Shown here: positions 19,101 through 27,808 of the stretch, piece after piece
Position numbering within the stretch: position 1 is the stretch's first letter
Layout of the letters: each line of letters begins with the position of its first letter
Assembly: GCA_964019335.1 (NCBI GenBank)
Contig: OZ025698.1
Location: 186,001 to 250,000 of the forward strand
Origin: Diplonema japonicum
Lineage: Eukaryota > Euglenozoa > Diplonemea > Diplonemida > Diplonemidae
Reading direction: 5' to 3'
DNA length: 64,000 bases
Position numbers and translations under genes: made by a program
Notes under the pieces: generated by a model
Database searches by the model: none
Told to the model about the DNA's origin: nothing
Seen by the model: only the letters and a program-made list of their open reading frames with translations

Positions 19101-22100
19101 TAGTCACATTCACAACAGGGGCCTGTCCCTTCGCGGCATATCGGCTTCGGTGGTGGCAAGCAGCCACACGGGTGCTTACCCCTGAGCGTTGTCACAGGTG
19201 GTTGCAGCCCCTTGCAGTCGAGCTCTTTCCTCTCCCAAACTGGACACGTCGAAGTGTCGCAAACACCACGCGAACCGTCTTTACACTTGAACACTGGCAG
19301 CGGGCAACCACAGTGGTCCTTGCTAGTTCTGAAGCGTGGAGAGGGCCAGTTGCCGCAGTCTATGACACTAAGATCGGGGCCGCTGCTGTTGTACTTCTGA
19401 TCCACGTTAAGTATCTTCTCCCAGTCGGGGCACCCTGTCGCACGCTTCATTTGAACGCAGTCGAGTGTTGTACCGTATGAACGCTCTTTCAGTAAATACG
19501 GCTTCGTAGTGTCGCTGCATGTTGGCACGGGTGGGCTAGTGCAGTGACAGAAATCTTCGTCGATGATCTGATACTTCCTAGGATCGAAATAGACCACCAT
19601 CCCAGAGGCGTAGCTGGGTGCCTTTCCATCGAGGCTCTTTGACCCCCAGCAATCGATTTCAGCAGGTATAGTCACTTTGCACTCGCACGTCGGCTCGCCG
19701 GGAGCAGTGGTGTACTGCGGTCTCGTGTCTTCGAGGCCTTGTGCATTATACGTCTGTGGCTCGTAGCTGTCAGGGGGTGCTGCAGATGTGCCAGGCATGC
19801 AGGCAATGAAGGGAGGCGAGCATCCACACACGTCTTTCACCCAGCACGTTGTGTAGAGCAGCGGGTACCCATTGCAGTCCATGAACTCGGCCGCCGGCAC
19901 GGGGCAAGGCGCACAGTAGACTGCTTGGTCTGCGCACTTCGGAATTTTCGGTGTCAAAAGACACCCGAACTCGTCAGTTTCTTGTATCCTCTGTGGAGTG
20001 GCGCACCTAGACAACTTTCCCTCAGCACCACACTGTATGTTACACGCCGTGCAGTTGATCGGGTCGGGCTCCTTAATCAGGATGTCTGCTTGCTGCAAGG
20101 TGTCACATGCGAAGTAAGACCTGATCCTATGTGCGCAGTGTGTGCTGATGTCATAACCATCCCTGCACCTGTCGCACCTCTCTCCTCCCCAATAGCCATC
20201 TAGCTTGCTTGTGAAGCACCTACACCGCCCGGTTCCAAGATTGCAAGAACCCTTTCCACAGTCGCGACTACTGGAGCAGGCCTGTTTTGTGCAACTGCCA
20301 CCGGTGAAACCGCTCTGGCACACACGGCAATGGGTCGAAGGGTCCCAGTAGCCATGTGTCGCGTTCTGAAAACATCTGCACAGGCCAGTAACACCGTCGC
20401 AAACGCCATTGCCGTAGCACATCACTTGTGAAGTGGGGTCAACTACACACTTCTTTGACTTGCATGCCGGGTACCCGAAGTAGCCATCTTCGCACATTTG
20501 GCAGTTCTCACCCTGGAAAAAACCCCTGCTCCCCACATGTGGAAGGGCTGGGTTGGGACCGGGATGGTCTCTGCTGTTGAGGCAAACGCAAGAACCATCT
20601 CTACAGAAGCCACCAGCACTGCAGTCATCCACGGGATCACACGCCTTCTGTAAGGTAAAAACTTCATTGCACATCTCTTGGGGGTCCGGGCACGTGATCT
20701 CGCCAAGCAGTGTGTGGTCAGCAGCAGTCCGCAAACCGAAGGCAGAGGCATGGCTTGGTCCAACTACTTCGTACTTGTAAGTGCATGTGTAGGTGGTTCC
20801 GCCGATGAAAATATTCAGCATCCACCTGCTGCCCACCAACACGCACTCGTTCGGCAGGCAGGTCCCTCGCGCTGTTGGTGTAGATGTTGTTGTGTACTGT
20901 TTGTAGCGCAATGTCGTTTCGAAACATCGTGAAGACGCCCCGCGCACGCTGAATACGGTACACGGTTCGCCTTGGCAGTCAGGGAGCTCAGGTGAGTCCC
21001 ACAGGCAAGAGGTATGAGCAACCGGTGCCTCTTCTTTGAAGAAGCACCAGTCCATGAGTGGATCAGACCCGCCTAGAAGGGGCTGTCCGCTCACCCACAC
21101 GAATTTAGACGGGATTGCACCAGCCGGCCACGTAGCCTTGTTGCAAAAGCCCAGCGAGGTGAAGTCGGTGCTGCATGCGAGGTTGGTGTGTGTTACTGAT
21201 CCGTCGCACTTGTAGCGTGCAGGCCAGTCTGTGCAGTCATCTGTCGCGAACTTACATGGCTGTCCTTTCCCCCACCGAAGCTCTGCCCCCATGTCCTTGT
21301 TGACCCTGTACCACCCCATGTCCTCGAACGCTGCTAATGTAAGTCCCGACACGACTTGCAGCTCATCGGAAAAGTCCTCAGTGAGGGGCGGCAACATTGT
21401 CATTACCTCTCCCCTGTAGATCCTTTTCTCCCAAAGACCAAGCACGATGTCCGGCGGCCCGGGGGAGATGTTGGCGTCTTCTAGCTCTGCGCCCTCGATC
21501 GTTCCACTGCCACCGGCTGGGTTCCCTGAGCAGAGGAATTGGTGCGTGTTGATCCATGTCTTCACTGCTGGCGTCACGATAACGGCAAGCTTTCTGCAAC
21601 TAGTGTTTATAGTTTGGCTGCATGACTTGCTTGAGATGGTCCTGTTGACAACAGGTTGCTTCCACGAGTGGAAGAGGTTTTCATGCAGCCCTAAAGACTG
21701 CAGCAGTGACTGAAGAATGCGTATTCTGAGCTTTTGCCGTCCATGCTTGCGCTGCGAAACAATAGCGAGATGCGACGGAGCTACGTTTAGTACAATAACA
21801 TTCGGTCGCTGGTCTGTGCTGAAGCCGCAGGGGATGGACCACGCAGTGGCGTAGGGGTCGGGCATGGTCGTCACGAAGACTAACATGTCTGTTCCGTGCA
21901 GCAGATACTGCCCGCTAGATGTGTCCATCATTTCCTTGAGGTCCCAGCTGAAGTAGTCGGATTTACAGAGAAACTCGTAAGGCGCTCGCCCGTTGCCAGT
22001 AAGTCCTGTGGATCGGAAAATAGGCGACAGCGTCATGGAGATGAACTTCAGGGCGTTGGCAAGCTCAGCCTTTAGAAGATTCAACATGGGCTTTGTAACT

Positions 22101-23005
22101 ATCATGTCGGCAGTACAGTTCGTATTGTAAGGCTGAGCTGTCTCACGGTTGAAGAAGGTGGCAACATGCGGTGGCTGAGGCGAGTACAAGACGTGCGGCG
22201 AAGTTGTTGTGAACTTCAACTGCTCGCCTGTCGTCTGGTCTATTGTGATAGGTGCCACCTCGCAGAAGAAAGCGTGGCGCTGCGAGCAGTCGGTAATTGG
22301 GAAGGGATGCAGCCCTCGCAGGTCCCGCCACCCGTCGTAGACCAGGCATCTTGGATTCCCCGTTTCGTTCTTCAGGTTCGGGCAGCACGGCTTCCCCGTC
22401 ACCGAGAAGGATGGCGCGTTCCACCTCTCGTTCCAAACCGTCACCGTCGCATCGCCGTAGAAGGCCACCTTCAAAGGAGTGGTGGTGGGGTCCAGGATCT
22501 GCACCCCTGACCAGAAAGTGTCGTTCGTAGTCTTGCTGCGTAAGTGTTCCTTTAGTTTCGTTTCAATTTCAGGTGTTGCAAGTGCTACCAAGTGGCCTTC
22601 CATCTCGGAGCATGTTTGTTGGGCTTCATGGTGATCTAGACCTTGACTGTGCCAGACGGCGCACTTCAGGCCTTCGTAAGTGTCAATGGGGACAGTACCC
22701 TCTGTACACTGTCTGGTCCCCAAGCCTTTGCTATCCCCCGTTGATGACTTCAGTTTCTCGGACAGCCCCATCTGCGGGCACTGCTTGCTGTCGTCGTCCA
22801 AGCCGTACACCACCTTCACCCGTAGCCCTTCGTGTGTCCCCGCCTCCACCATCCCCGTGCTCTGGGGAAGAGCACCTCTGTGCTTCTTCCCACGAATGCC
22901 AAGCTTGTTCATAAGTGCACTACTCACTAGTCTGTCTGCCGTCCTTAAGGGGTACCTTGGTGCAGCAAGCGTCCATGCCGCTGCCAAGACCACCGCGAGC
23001 ATCAT
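13184..23005 (-). CDS. Giant secreted leishmanolysin-like pseudoprotease with C-type lectin, EGF-like and ShK-like modules
   Basis: One open frame of 3,273 residues from ATG 23005. Signal peptide at 1-16 (MMLAVVLAAAWTLAAP). C-type lectin-like domain at about 105-250 (CAVWHSQGLDHHEAQQTC, GHLVALATPEIE, AFFCEV). Peptidase M8 (leishmanolysin) fold at about 295-655: DMLVFVTTMPDPYATAWSIPC, LWEKRIYRGEVM, LTLAAFEDMGWYRV, GKGQPCKF and LGGSDPLMDWC match family landmarks. The zinc motif HExxH is LQSLLQSLGL (about 431-440) and the third His of the GSHW motif is Leu 524, so it cannot bind zinc normally. The remainder is cysteine-rich: EGF/laminin-like repeats (about 800-1000), ShK-like CxxC pairs ending CPMTCESC and CPNSCGAC, then long Cys-rich tandem units. 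The last 18 residues are hydrophobic, like a GPI signal. Probably an adhesive surface protein. Confidence 0.85.
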   Translation of the reverse strand: MMLAVVLAAAWTLAAPRYPLRTADRLVSSALMNKLGIRGKKHRGALPQSTGMVEAGTHEGLRVKVVYGLDDDSKQCPQMGLSEKLKSSTGDSKGLGTRQCTEGTVPIDTYEGLKCAVWHSQGLDHHEAQQTCSEMEGHLVALATPEIETKLKEHLRSKTTNDTFWSGVQILDPTTTPLKVAFYGDATVTVWNERWNAPSFSVTGKPCCPNLKNETGNPRCLVYDGWRDLRGLHPFPITDCSQRHAFFCEVAPITIDQTTGEQLKFTTTSPHVLYSPQPPHVATFFNRETAQPYNTNCTADMIVTKPMLNLLKAELANALKFISMTLSPIFRSTGLTGNGRAPYEFLCKSDYFSWDLKEMMDTSSGQYLLHGTDMLVFVTTMPDPYATAWSIPCGFSTDQRPNVIVLNVAPSHLAIVSQRKHGRQKLRIRILQSLLQSLGLHENLFHSWKQPVVNRTISSKSCSQTINTSCRKLAVIVTPAVKTWINTHQFLCSGNPAGGSGTIEGAELEDANISPGPPDIVLGLWEKRIYRGEVMTMLPPLTEDFSDELQVVSGLTLAAFEDMGWYRVNKDMGAELRWGKGQPCKFATDDCTDWPARYKCDGSVTHTNLACSTDFTSLGFCNKATWPAGAIPSKFVWVSGQPLLGGSDPLMDWCFFKEEAPVAHTSCLWDSPELPDCQGEPCTVFSVRGASSRCFETTLRYKQYTTTSTPTARGTCLPNECVLVGSRWMLNIFIGGTTYTCTYKYEVVGPSHASAFGLRTAADHTLLGEITCPDPQEMCNEVFTLQKACDPVDDCSAGGFCRDGSCVCLNSRDHPGPNPALPHVGSRGFFQGENCQMCEDGYFGYPACKSKKCVVDPTSQVMCYGNGVCDGVTGLCRCFQNATHGYWDPSTHCRVCQSGFTGGSCTKQACSSSRDCGKGSCNLGTGRCRCFTSKLDGYWGGERCDRCRDGYDISTHCAHRIRSYFACDTLQQADILIKEPDPINCTACNIQCGAEGKLSRCATPQRIQETDEFGCLLTPKIPKCADQAVYCAPCPVPAAEFMDCNGYPLLYTTCWVKDVCGCSPPFIACMPGTSAAPPDSYEPQTYNAQGLEDTRPQYTTAPGEPTCECKVTIPAEIDCWGSKSLDGKAPSYASGMVVYFDPRKYQIIDEDFCHCTSPPVPTCSDTTKPYLLKERSYGTTLDCVQMKRATGCPDWEKILNVDQKYNSSGPDLSVIDCGNWPSPRFRTSKDHCGCPLPVFKCKDGSRGVCDTSTCPVWERKELDCKGLQPPVTTLRGKHPCGCLPPPKPICREGTGPCCECDYSVGVKTVWVDCKGMSLEPLDWDSEDVYPFGNPRVQPCDPCPQCPHTPPVRKCIPGYSVRPASENRISNCKTPLSLESCPVYPPSCPVDCKGAPPPTPIPDDECECPQPQPPPCLPGTYGPGSIDDDITAAPCSSDATMCGAYACAPGYDLSTVASKLGYSASSFRRCQVKEDVWDAMSSVKYCKQSCMTDLDCACGFKCSVCGLCLYHLVPDPAVENNCLLDPGLCGLYGCEYSCADDIERIKEDLILDAVCKMQCTTDSDCHSSAVCTKPVYSPPPGAGAAFSGEVKVVGKAEPSSASSQHTQGIPGFNVRATRVAVKLADEQHEFVSERDSGECVASAAERHMDVMYCYSHDDCNGYACGRTATQTFFSASICRSSCWVNAHCHPSYKCSRATATCIRGSSTKKTCEDDPDGRLRVYGGCEGLLEGNVTCDTDLSVVYGLPQPSFVKYMCPMTCESCVEQAQASQRTAQVLESCVDDIDGKLVAYGASAIQRCAAVITVLTCNGDVGSFVTSVQPGVTVRDLCPNSCGACTPVVIDPVDSLFGNLTFPDPCDSYNASVCKSSPGCCFIPEKAMCSSCNIFEANPTERVAESSRVLPDTPSCDMQPFEFCHPYVCGGLRGAVPAIGSQCPVSCVNDEGCQPFFRCKKYTLEDLAVKYGVSLVPNIDRTTGVASSKPLYNNFQMQLLSAASDDHGVCVPTPYVREDTQQAASLSEQRNTNLFQKSPKEYPWAGKDLPVLRVPVAHLKGFQVDPYVVMFQHAPFMPPPLTRPKPIGTVFTSPAECYPYIAVAKGITNDQLGSFGQRYPSCKTSCFDDGDCAGGLVCSVVSRKRVFVSSSGTRVVADQDCDNYDDCLGDQKNSEGVQTAVDKGSCQPPRGLGVACTDDNQCGSKHCVEGLCCNSRCDIPCQTCSELGICGWVLPFTDPHRRCSRCEWCDYEPDENGEMSPFSPLSCAAIPKGKDPKDMCGVRGVCNGEGSCLVLPHNWGGSGSETCALGFSGPDCTDSMVAYRQIRLKEQQKACSASESAYLSRSPFTGSYETLHDYVTQRTPDGFTPMGVKQPASRSTKVVDLRPRQWVSRVLGLKDHSAFKCSNILYKPSSDRVHGVSMSSWAPKQYYKADGRDVNPALKWYPYVNCLAPDVDSCNAKWGCRWDVLGSFCIAKTDARTVSEAEEQCMMQYGCFPNNATVGLCEELRPKCAVYTNGEVDWSRITPPPLQWIELSVDIPVYVESIVLYENNAPGSLVRVEIQEALSGSAAMASAGGGNVETDLEGNVVPPRKPNITRTQPKITTAKAEHCATFTEHGPYLCKRQIGCDWNVHSASCVAGSRCKVNLAECTLLEQKRECYWDPIEGLCMDGVPCTPSSTEDTITPKLVQYCNDLNNSACLSEPTTCVWGLKTQDTCNHWSFTDECKPFTTFGDCNAQVRGLSTGLVSYCNWNPVNKTCTEKGELYDCTLKQNGELRTEVECNVTRACVWDQTDRLCVVNMTDNNSTHFDCSVYAHRSDCIACPFNSESKYCNAQCSWHMTEVQSCLAILPGECGIFDYNECLTKPVCKWRGKTPTIDVTSRRQASALEVPQSTLQGANFSVIITQACYLNIEVAPSTAGTVSTNSDYKTFCEGIFDKQLCNGAIMWTTGEPFICVWKEGIVMDDNTIIPAAPLSRYELAAWGAAEYPRLFRARDSGPTYLGQQPTKAEVGGAPGDVPCEDLPPGKSLNVNTNPWTTVWNRQNANFPLRKKYRETTIDVGQTGFRARNIKLWFAPTSSDLSQVDAVAVVGRNDIHKKCKGLLWASPIRDGTPTSSTIQSGSVWAVACSGRGICTPTGCKCLGNFYGDGCEGCAFGWSGTACNKKLLVGCRVVASEDLSQFSDADEVQKRWAIRNYHLFTSRAVSYKHFGTSLTSPVYDLGDRTHFRIGVGVLLVDVPKSDGDCGIRVMAAVDKAGTHKQMMHAQPCKLFVYLFVITTNTVLLAST

Positions 23006-23091
23006 GTGGCCATTTTAGATGTTCTTCAGTGGGGTGAAATATTGCAAGAAAGAACAAATATGCATGTAAAGCCATGCACTTATGACGAATC

Positions 23092-25075
23092 CTACATCTC
23101 GTCACGCGCCCTCTCAGACCCGCCGCTGAACCCCCCTTGCTGTGACTTGACGTGACTTTGGAGCTTAGGGCACACAGACACAGTATGCCCAAGACCACCA
23201 CAGAAGGCACACCCAGAACTCTTCTTGCCTTGCTGTGTGAGTGTAAAATTAAAGTGAGTTAACATACCGCAGCGTAAAGATCCTCAAGCGGGTCGCTGAG
23301 ACCCATCAAAACAGGCGGCACACACTGCTTAGCCTCCAGCAGCAAGTGCTTCAGGTCGAGCAATGCCGTTTCGGGGCAGCTTTTATTGATGAATGTTGTA
23401 GCAAGACCCGTCTTGCCGTTCCGCCCTGTTCTCCCAATGCGGTGCACGTAGTTCTCGATCTCCCTGGGCAGGTCGTAGTTGATCACATGCTGCACTTCGG
23501 GGAAGTCGAGACCCTGTGTCGTTGTGGCGTGTTATTCTGCATAGCATACCTTAGATGCAATGTCTGTCGCGACAAGCACGTCTGCACTGCGATTCCTGTA
23601 CCTCTTTATAGCCTCGTTCCTGTCCGCCTGATCTTTACCTCCGTGGATGGACACAGCCTGTGGTGGTGGTGGGTAAGTTTTTCAACACATACGTCGACGC
23701 ACTTTAACAGCAAGTACTCGTGTATGAAGTCAACGTCGTGCTTCCCTTCTGCAAAGATAAGGACTGGCGGCGCTGTTTTCTGCAAGCAGTCCAGCAGGTT
23801 GATGAGCTTCGCGTCCTTCTCAACGTACTCCACTTCTTGTGTGACGTCCAGATTCGCAGCGCCTGCACGGTTGACATTGACAGTTACAGGGTCGATGAGG
23901 GATGTGCGTGCGAAGTTTTGGATTTTCTTGGGCATCGTAGCCGAGAACATGACAGTCTGCCGCTGGTGGCGGAAGTGCTGGTACAAGTTCTTCAGCTCCT
24001 CCTCGAAGCCCATGTCAACCATGCGGTCAGCTTCGTCGAGGGCGATGAAGGTGCATAAGTTCAGATTGATGCTCTTCTTATTCAGTAGGTCGTTGAGCCG
24101 CCCTGGAGTGGCGATACAGGAGTGTATTCCCTGCGACAGGAGATGCGAGGTATCGCTCCCTTTCGTGCCACCGATAGCAGGGAGACATCGTAACCTGTTC
24201 TGCTTGAGGCTGTCCGCGATGGAGACGTAGGTTTCATGATGTTGCCAAGCGAGCTCTCTGCTAGGCGCAAGGGCCAGCGAGAGGGGGCCTTCGCCGCGTT
24301 TCAAAGGCATCATTTTCTCTTCTTGGTGGTTGAAGAGGATCATGGGCAGGACGAAGGTCAATGTTTTACCTGAGCCGGTGAATGCAACACCGATCATGTC
24401 ACAGCCTGAAAGAATAACAGACAGTCCCTGCTGCTGGATGGGTGTGGGCCGTGTGATCCCCTTGCTCTTGAGGACGGAGATAATCTCTTCAGGCGGCCTG
24501 AGGTCCCTGAATGAGAGGCATGGGTTGGGCACGTTGCGTCCTTCCACGACGATGTTGCGCTGCTCCCTGATGTGCTCAGCTTCTCTTTCTGTCATATCGC
24601 GTAGGTACTTCGGTGGTGTCCATGTGGTTGACATCCGTTCAGTGTACTTGACGTCGTGTGCCAAGTCGTAGACAGACTTCAGCTGCTTGCCGTCCAGTAG
24701 GAGCCTGTGCACTGCCTCCTGCTCCTCGCGTTCACGGTCCTCGAGTTCCTTCTCCTTCTTGTCAAGCGGGTTTGTGTTGTCGCTCACCCGCTTCTCTTCT
24801 CTCATCAGCTCCAAATTAATTTCCAGCAGACTTTTCTTTGCCCTCGGTCCTGATGCCCATTTGTCATCACCCTTCTCGGCATTTCGTGCAGCCTTGTCCT
24901 CATCGCTTCCTTTCCTTTTTCTGCCTAGAACTTCGTTCACAAAATCTTCTTTCCGCTTCTTCTCCTCCTTCTTCTGCTCATGCAGCTTCGTCAGGCGCTG
25001 CTCTTCCACTGCGCGCCTCACCGCCAATGGCACAAACATCTCATTGTCACTTTCTTCGGAATCACTGCGTGCCAT
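23092..25075 (-). CDS. DDX41: DEAD-box RNA helicase DDX41 with C-terminal zinc knuckle
   Basis: Four exons: 25075-23693, 23657-23550, 23513-23268 and 23232-23092, with introns of 35, 36 and 35 nt; 625 residues, close to human DDX41 (622). Start [14 protein letters not shown] at ATG 25075. Helicase motifs in order: Q motif region ([20 protein letters not shown]), AFTGSGKT (I), PSRELAWQ (Ia), TPGRL (Ib), DEAD ([11 protein letters not shown]), SAT (III), [28 protein letters not shown] and HRIGRTGR (VI). The last exon supplies [18 protein letters not shown], the CCHC knuckle that distinguishes DDX41 from other DEAD-box proteins. Role: late spliceosomal helicase; in animals also a nucleic-acid sensor. 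Introns are inferred from frame and homology and all agree. Confidence 0.95.
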
Positions 25076-25132
25076 CTTACCTAGTGGTGCTGTTGGTGAG
25101 GGTTTTTGAGGAACTTGCGGTAACACTAATAT

Positions 25133-25297
25133 TTAAAAGTCCAATAGATCAGGTGTAGCAGTTGAATCCCATTTCCCACCCCCCATGTTACCTGGCAAAA
25201 CAAGCGCGTGGTCCACGTGCGCCTTCCTTTTGCTCACCAGCTGGTTGTTGCTATTTTTAACAACTTGCTGTTGTGTTGCGGCTGCTGCAGCTGGCAT
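25133..25297 (-). CDS. Small hypothetical protein, 54 aa
   Basis: ATG 25297 (MPAAAAATQQQVVKNSNNQ) to TAA; the C-terminus GGGKWDSTATPDLLDF looks like a conserved short motif rather than random sequence. An ATCACAG acceptor-like site lies about 27 bases upstream of the ATG. Only 57 bp separate its stop from the DDX41 start on the same strand. No family recognised; it could also be part of a longer untranslated region. Confidence 0.4.
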   Translation of the reverse strand: MPAAAAATQQQVVKNSNNQLVSKRKAHVDHALVLPGNMGGGKWDSTATPDLLDF

Positions 25298-25913
25298 TCC
25301 ACCACCCACGAGTGTAATTACTGTGATAGCGATAGCACGTGAAACAAGGATAACAACGTACAAACAAGAAAATAGAAAAACGTATCACTAAAGAACCTGC
25401 ACTTCAGAACAGGTGGGTGTTACCCATACAGCCAACAGTCCCGACAACGGCAGACACTCCAATTCCAAGGCTTACTCGTTTCTTGTTCTGTAATCATGCT
25501 CAGATGCACTTTCAATTCCGAGGACGGGTGGGCGAGATTACTGGCAACGAACCATGTGCGGCGACATCAGGCAAATGACAACGGCGTCCTCACGACACAA
25601 CCTCTGCAACCCAGCACCTCTTTCTTGAGGAGGGCAAACGACGGCGGAAAAAAATGAGAATACAAAAGCAACCTCTCTCAGGAGCTGTTCGCATAGCTAA
25701 ACGGCAGAGCCTACTGCGGGGCAGCAGCGATTTGTGTAGCGGCACTGCGGGGCAGCAGCGATTTGTGTGGCGGCACTCAACAGACAGCTGCCTACTTGGT
25801 GCCCGTGTACCATGCGATGGATGAATCAGCGCCTGTGTTTTTTTGTGCTTTTGGCTTCTGCCGCATACCAGTAGTCACCACGATACCCCGTCCAGGGTGA
25901 TACAGGATAACAT
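25298..25913. other. Intergenic; contains a 31-bp tandem duplication
   Basis: No convincing gene. Positions 25713-25774 contain two adjacent copies of a 31-bp unit (core GGGGCAGCAGCGATTTGTGT) with one difference. The rest is unremarkable mixed sequence. Confidence 0.5.
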
Positions 25914-27733
25914 TCACACATTCTCCCAAGCGGTGCGTGTGTGGTGATGGCAATTTTTGTATAATTTTCTGTTGTTTAGGTGGGTTTTTCTTATTATTTT
26001 TCTTTTTTTTTTACTTGCCCTATAGCATACACTGGTTCTGTCAAGGGACAGTGCTAGTGCAGTCCCATCGTGCGAAACAGTAAAAGCGACGTCCTGTGCA
26101 GGATGTAAATGGCAAAAAGACGCAAACCTGTGCAAAATCTATAGATGTGATGGGGGCTGTGTGGGGCCCCGTACAGCTGATTATGCTACCGTCAGAAGGG
26201 TCGAAGAGCTGTGGTAGCTTAAATTTCTCTTGTAGTCTATAGTACCTGCAACTTGCCGTCTTGCGTGCCAATGCCACCGACCTTACCTGAAGGATGCATT
26301 GCCAGACAAGTTGGTCTTGAAGTGACTTCGCATTGCCACGTGAGAACCGCGGATGTCTTGGTGAAGACTGCAATGCCCGAAGCTGGGGAGGTGGGAGTAG
26401 GTGAAAGGTGAGTGTAGGTGACAATGAACCTTGTGGAGGATACATGGCAGTGGATGGGCGTAAACGAACTGCCAGCCCCCATGGACGGTGTTGGCGAGTA
26501 GTGCACCTCGGGGGCTATGTTAGAGCGTTCGCCTGACCATCTCCTCCACAGCAACATCCTACCGTCAGCACCCACGGAACCAAAGCAAAGCTCACCTGGG
26601 TCTGATTGAGCTAACACAGACAAGCCCCACACCGCATCGGTATGCTCTCGTAGAACGCAGAAACCTCCTATTTGCCCTTGGTTCTTGTCGGAATCGTGCG
26701 ACGATGTAGTGGACGTTGATGACGACGATGACGTAGGCATGACCCACAGTCTGATGGAACCATCTGCTGCTGCGGCAATCACTTCGTCTTTGTGTGCGTG
26801 GACAGCAAGCACAGGGGACGTGTGCCCCCGGAAGGTGGTGATTGGCTCCTCGCGTTCCTTCCCCTTCAGGACCCTCTTGGCGTCCCACAGCTTCACGACG
26901 TGGTCATCGCCGCCTGTCAGCATCAACGTGCCGTCGCCGCACCAACTGCCGCATCGAACTGACGCGAAATGTCCCCGCACTGTCGCACGGAGCTCCCATT
27001 GCTTCGATGTGCCGCTTGAATTGCCTTGGTTGGTGGGCGGCACGATGAGCTGGTTGGCTTGTGGCGATGGTGGACCCACCTCGTCGGGGGTGATAGGTGC
27101 TGTTGTTGACACGCGCAATCGGTGGCTTCGTTCCTTCTTGTGTTTAGGTGCCGTTGCCGCCGTTGTATGAACCTCTGTTGTCACAGAAGAAGGTGACGAG
27201 CTACGGCTGCTAATGTCAGAGTCTCTGGGCTCCTTGTTTGGGCTCAGCTCACTATTAGTATGATCCGTTTGGTGGAGTTGGGTGGTCTCCCTTGCTTCCT
27301 TCTTTTCACTCCATGCGTCGTGAGTCTGCTTTGGGAGCGGCTGGTTGTTGATGTGCCTCGAGGTGGTGGCGCACGGTGTAAGGTTCTCCTCCAGTGGCAC
27401 GTCTGTGTCGATCTTGATAGGCGGCAGGCTCTTATAGTCATTCTCGAACATAGTGCTTGTGTAGCTCCTGCGGTTGAGGTGCGGGACTGCATCGTACAGC
27501 TCTTGTGGGCTGCCACCTTGCTCTGTTACCTTCGCTTCAAGTATTTTGATTTTCTTATTTGCAATTTCTTCTTCCATTTTGGTTGCGCGGAGCATTCTCC
27601 TCAGTTGGTCGACTGAAGCGCATAGCAGAGCCTTCTCCGTTGTCCATTCTTCCCGTTCTTTATGGAATTTCCGCCACTCGCCCTCCATCCACGCAATAAC
27701 CCCAGAATATGTATACTGGGATATGTCCTCCAT
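25914..27733 (-). CDS. Striatin-family WD40 scaffold protein
   Basis: Exons 27733-26246, 26208-26128 and 26093-25914, introns of 37 and 34 nt; about 582 residues. The N-terminus (residues 4-70: DISQYTYSGVIAWMEGEWRK, then EREEWTTEKALL) matches the striatin leading segment and coiled coil that dimerises and binds PP2A. A charged disordered linker follows (about 90-235). WD40 repeats run from about 245 to the end (VRGHFASVRCGSW...VVKLWDAKRV; FRGHTSPVLAVHAHKDEVIAAAADGSIRLWV; LREHTDAVWGLSVL). Striatins are the core of STRIPAK, which links PP2A to GCK kinases. The two introns join WD strands in frame. The true C-terminus is less sure: the last 30 codons are Lys-rich and unlike the family, so another intron may begin at a GTATGC after DRTS. 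Confidence 0.82.
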
Positions 27734-27808
27734 GTTGCTATAATACCCCCCCCGCTGAGGTGGCTGGTGTTGTCAGCATTTTTCCAAAAAAAGAATCATA
27801 ACGGAAGC

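Noticed and set aside
22143..24230. Plus-strand frames of up to about 290 codons opposite the giant gene and DDX41
   Set aside because: They overlap well-supported conserved coding sequence on the minus strand and resemble no protein.
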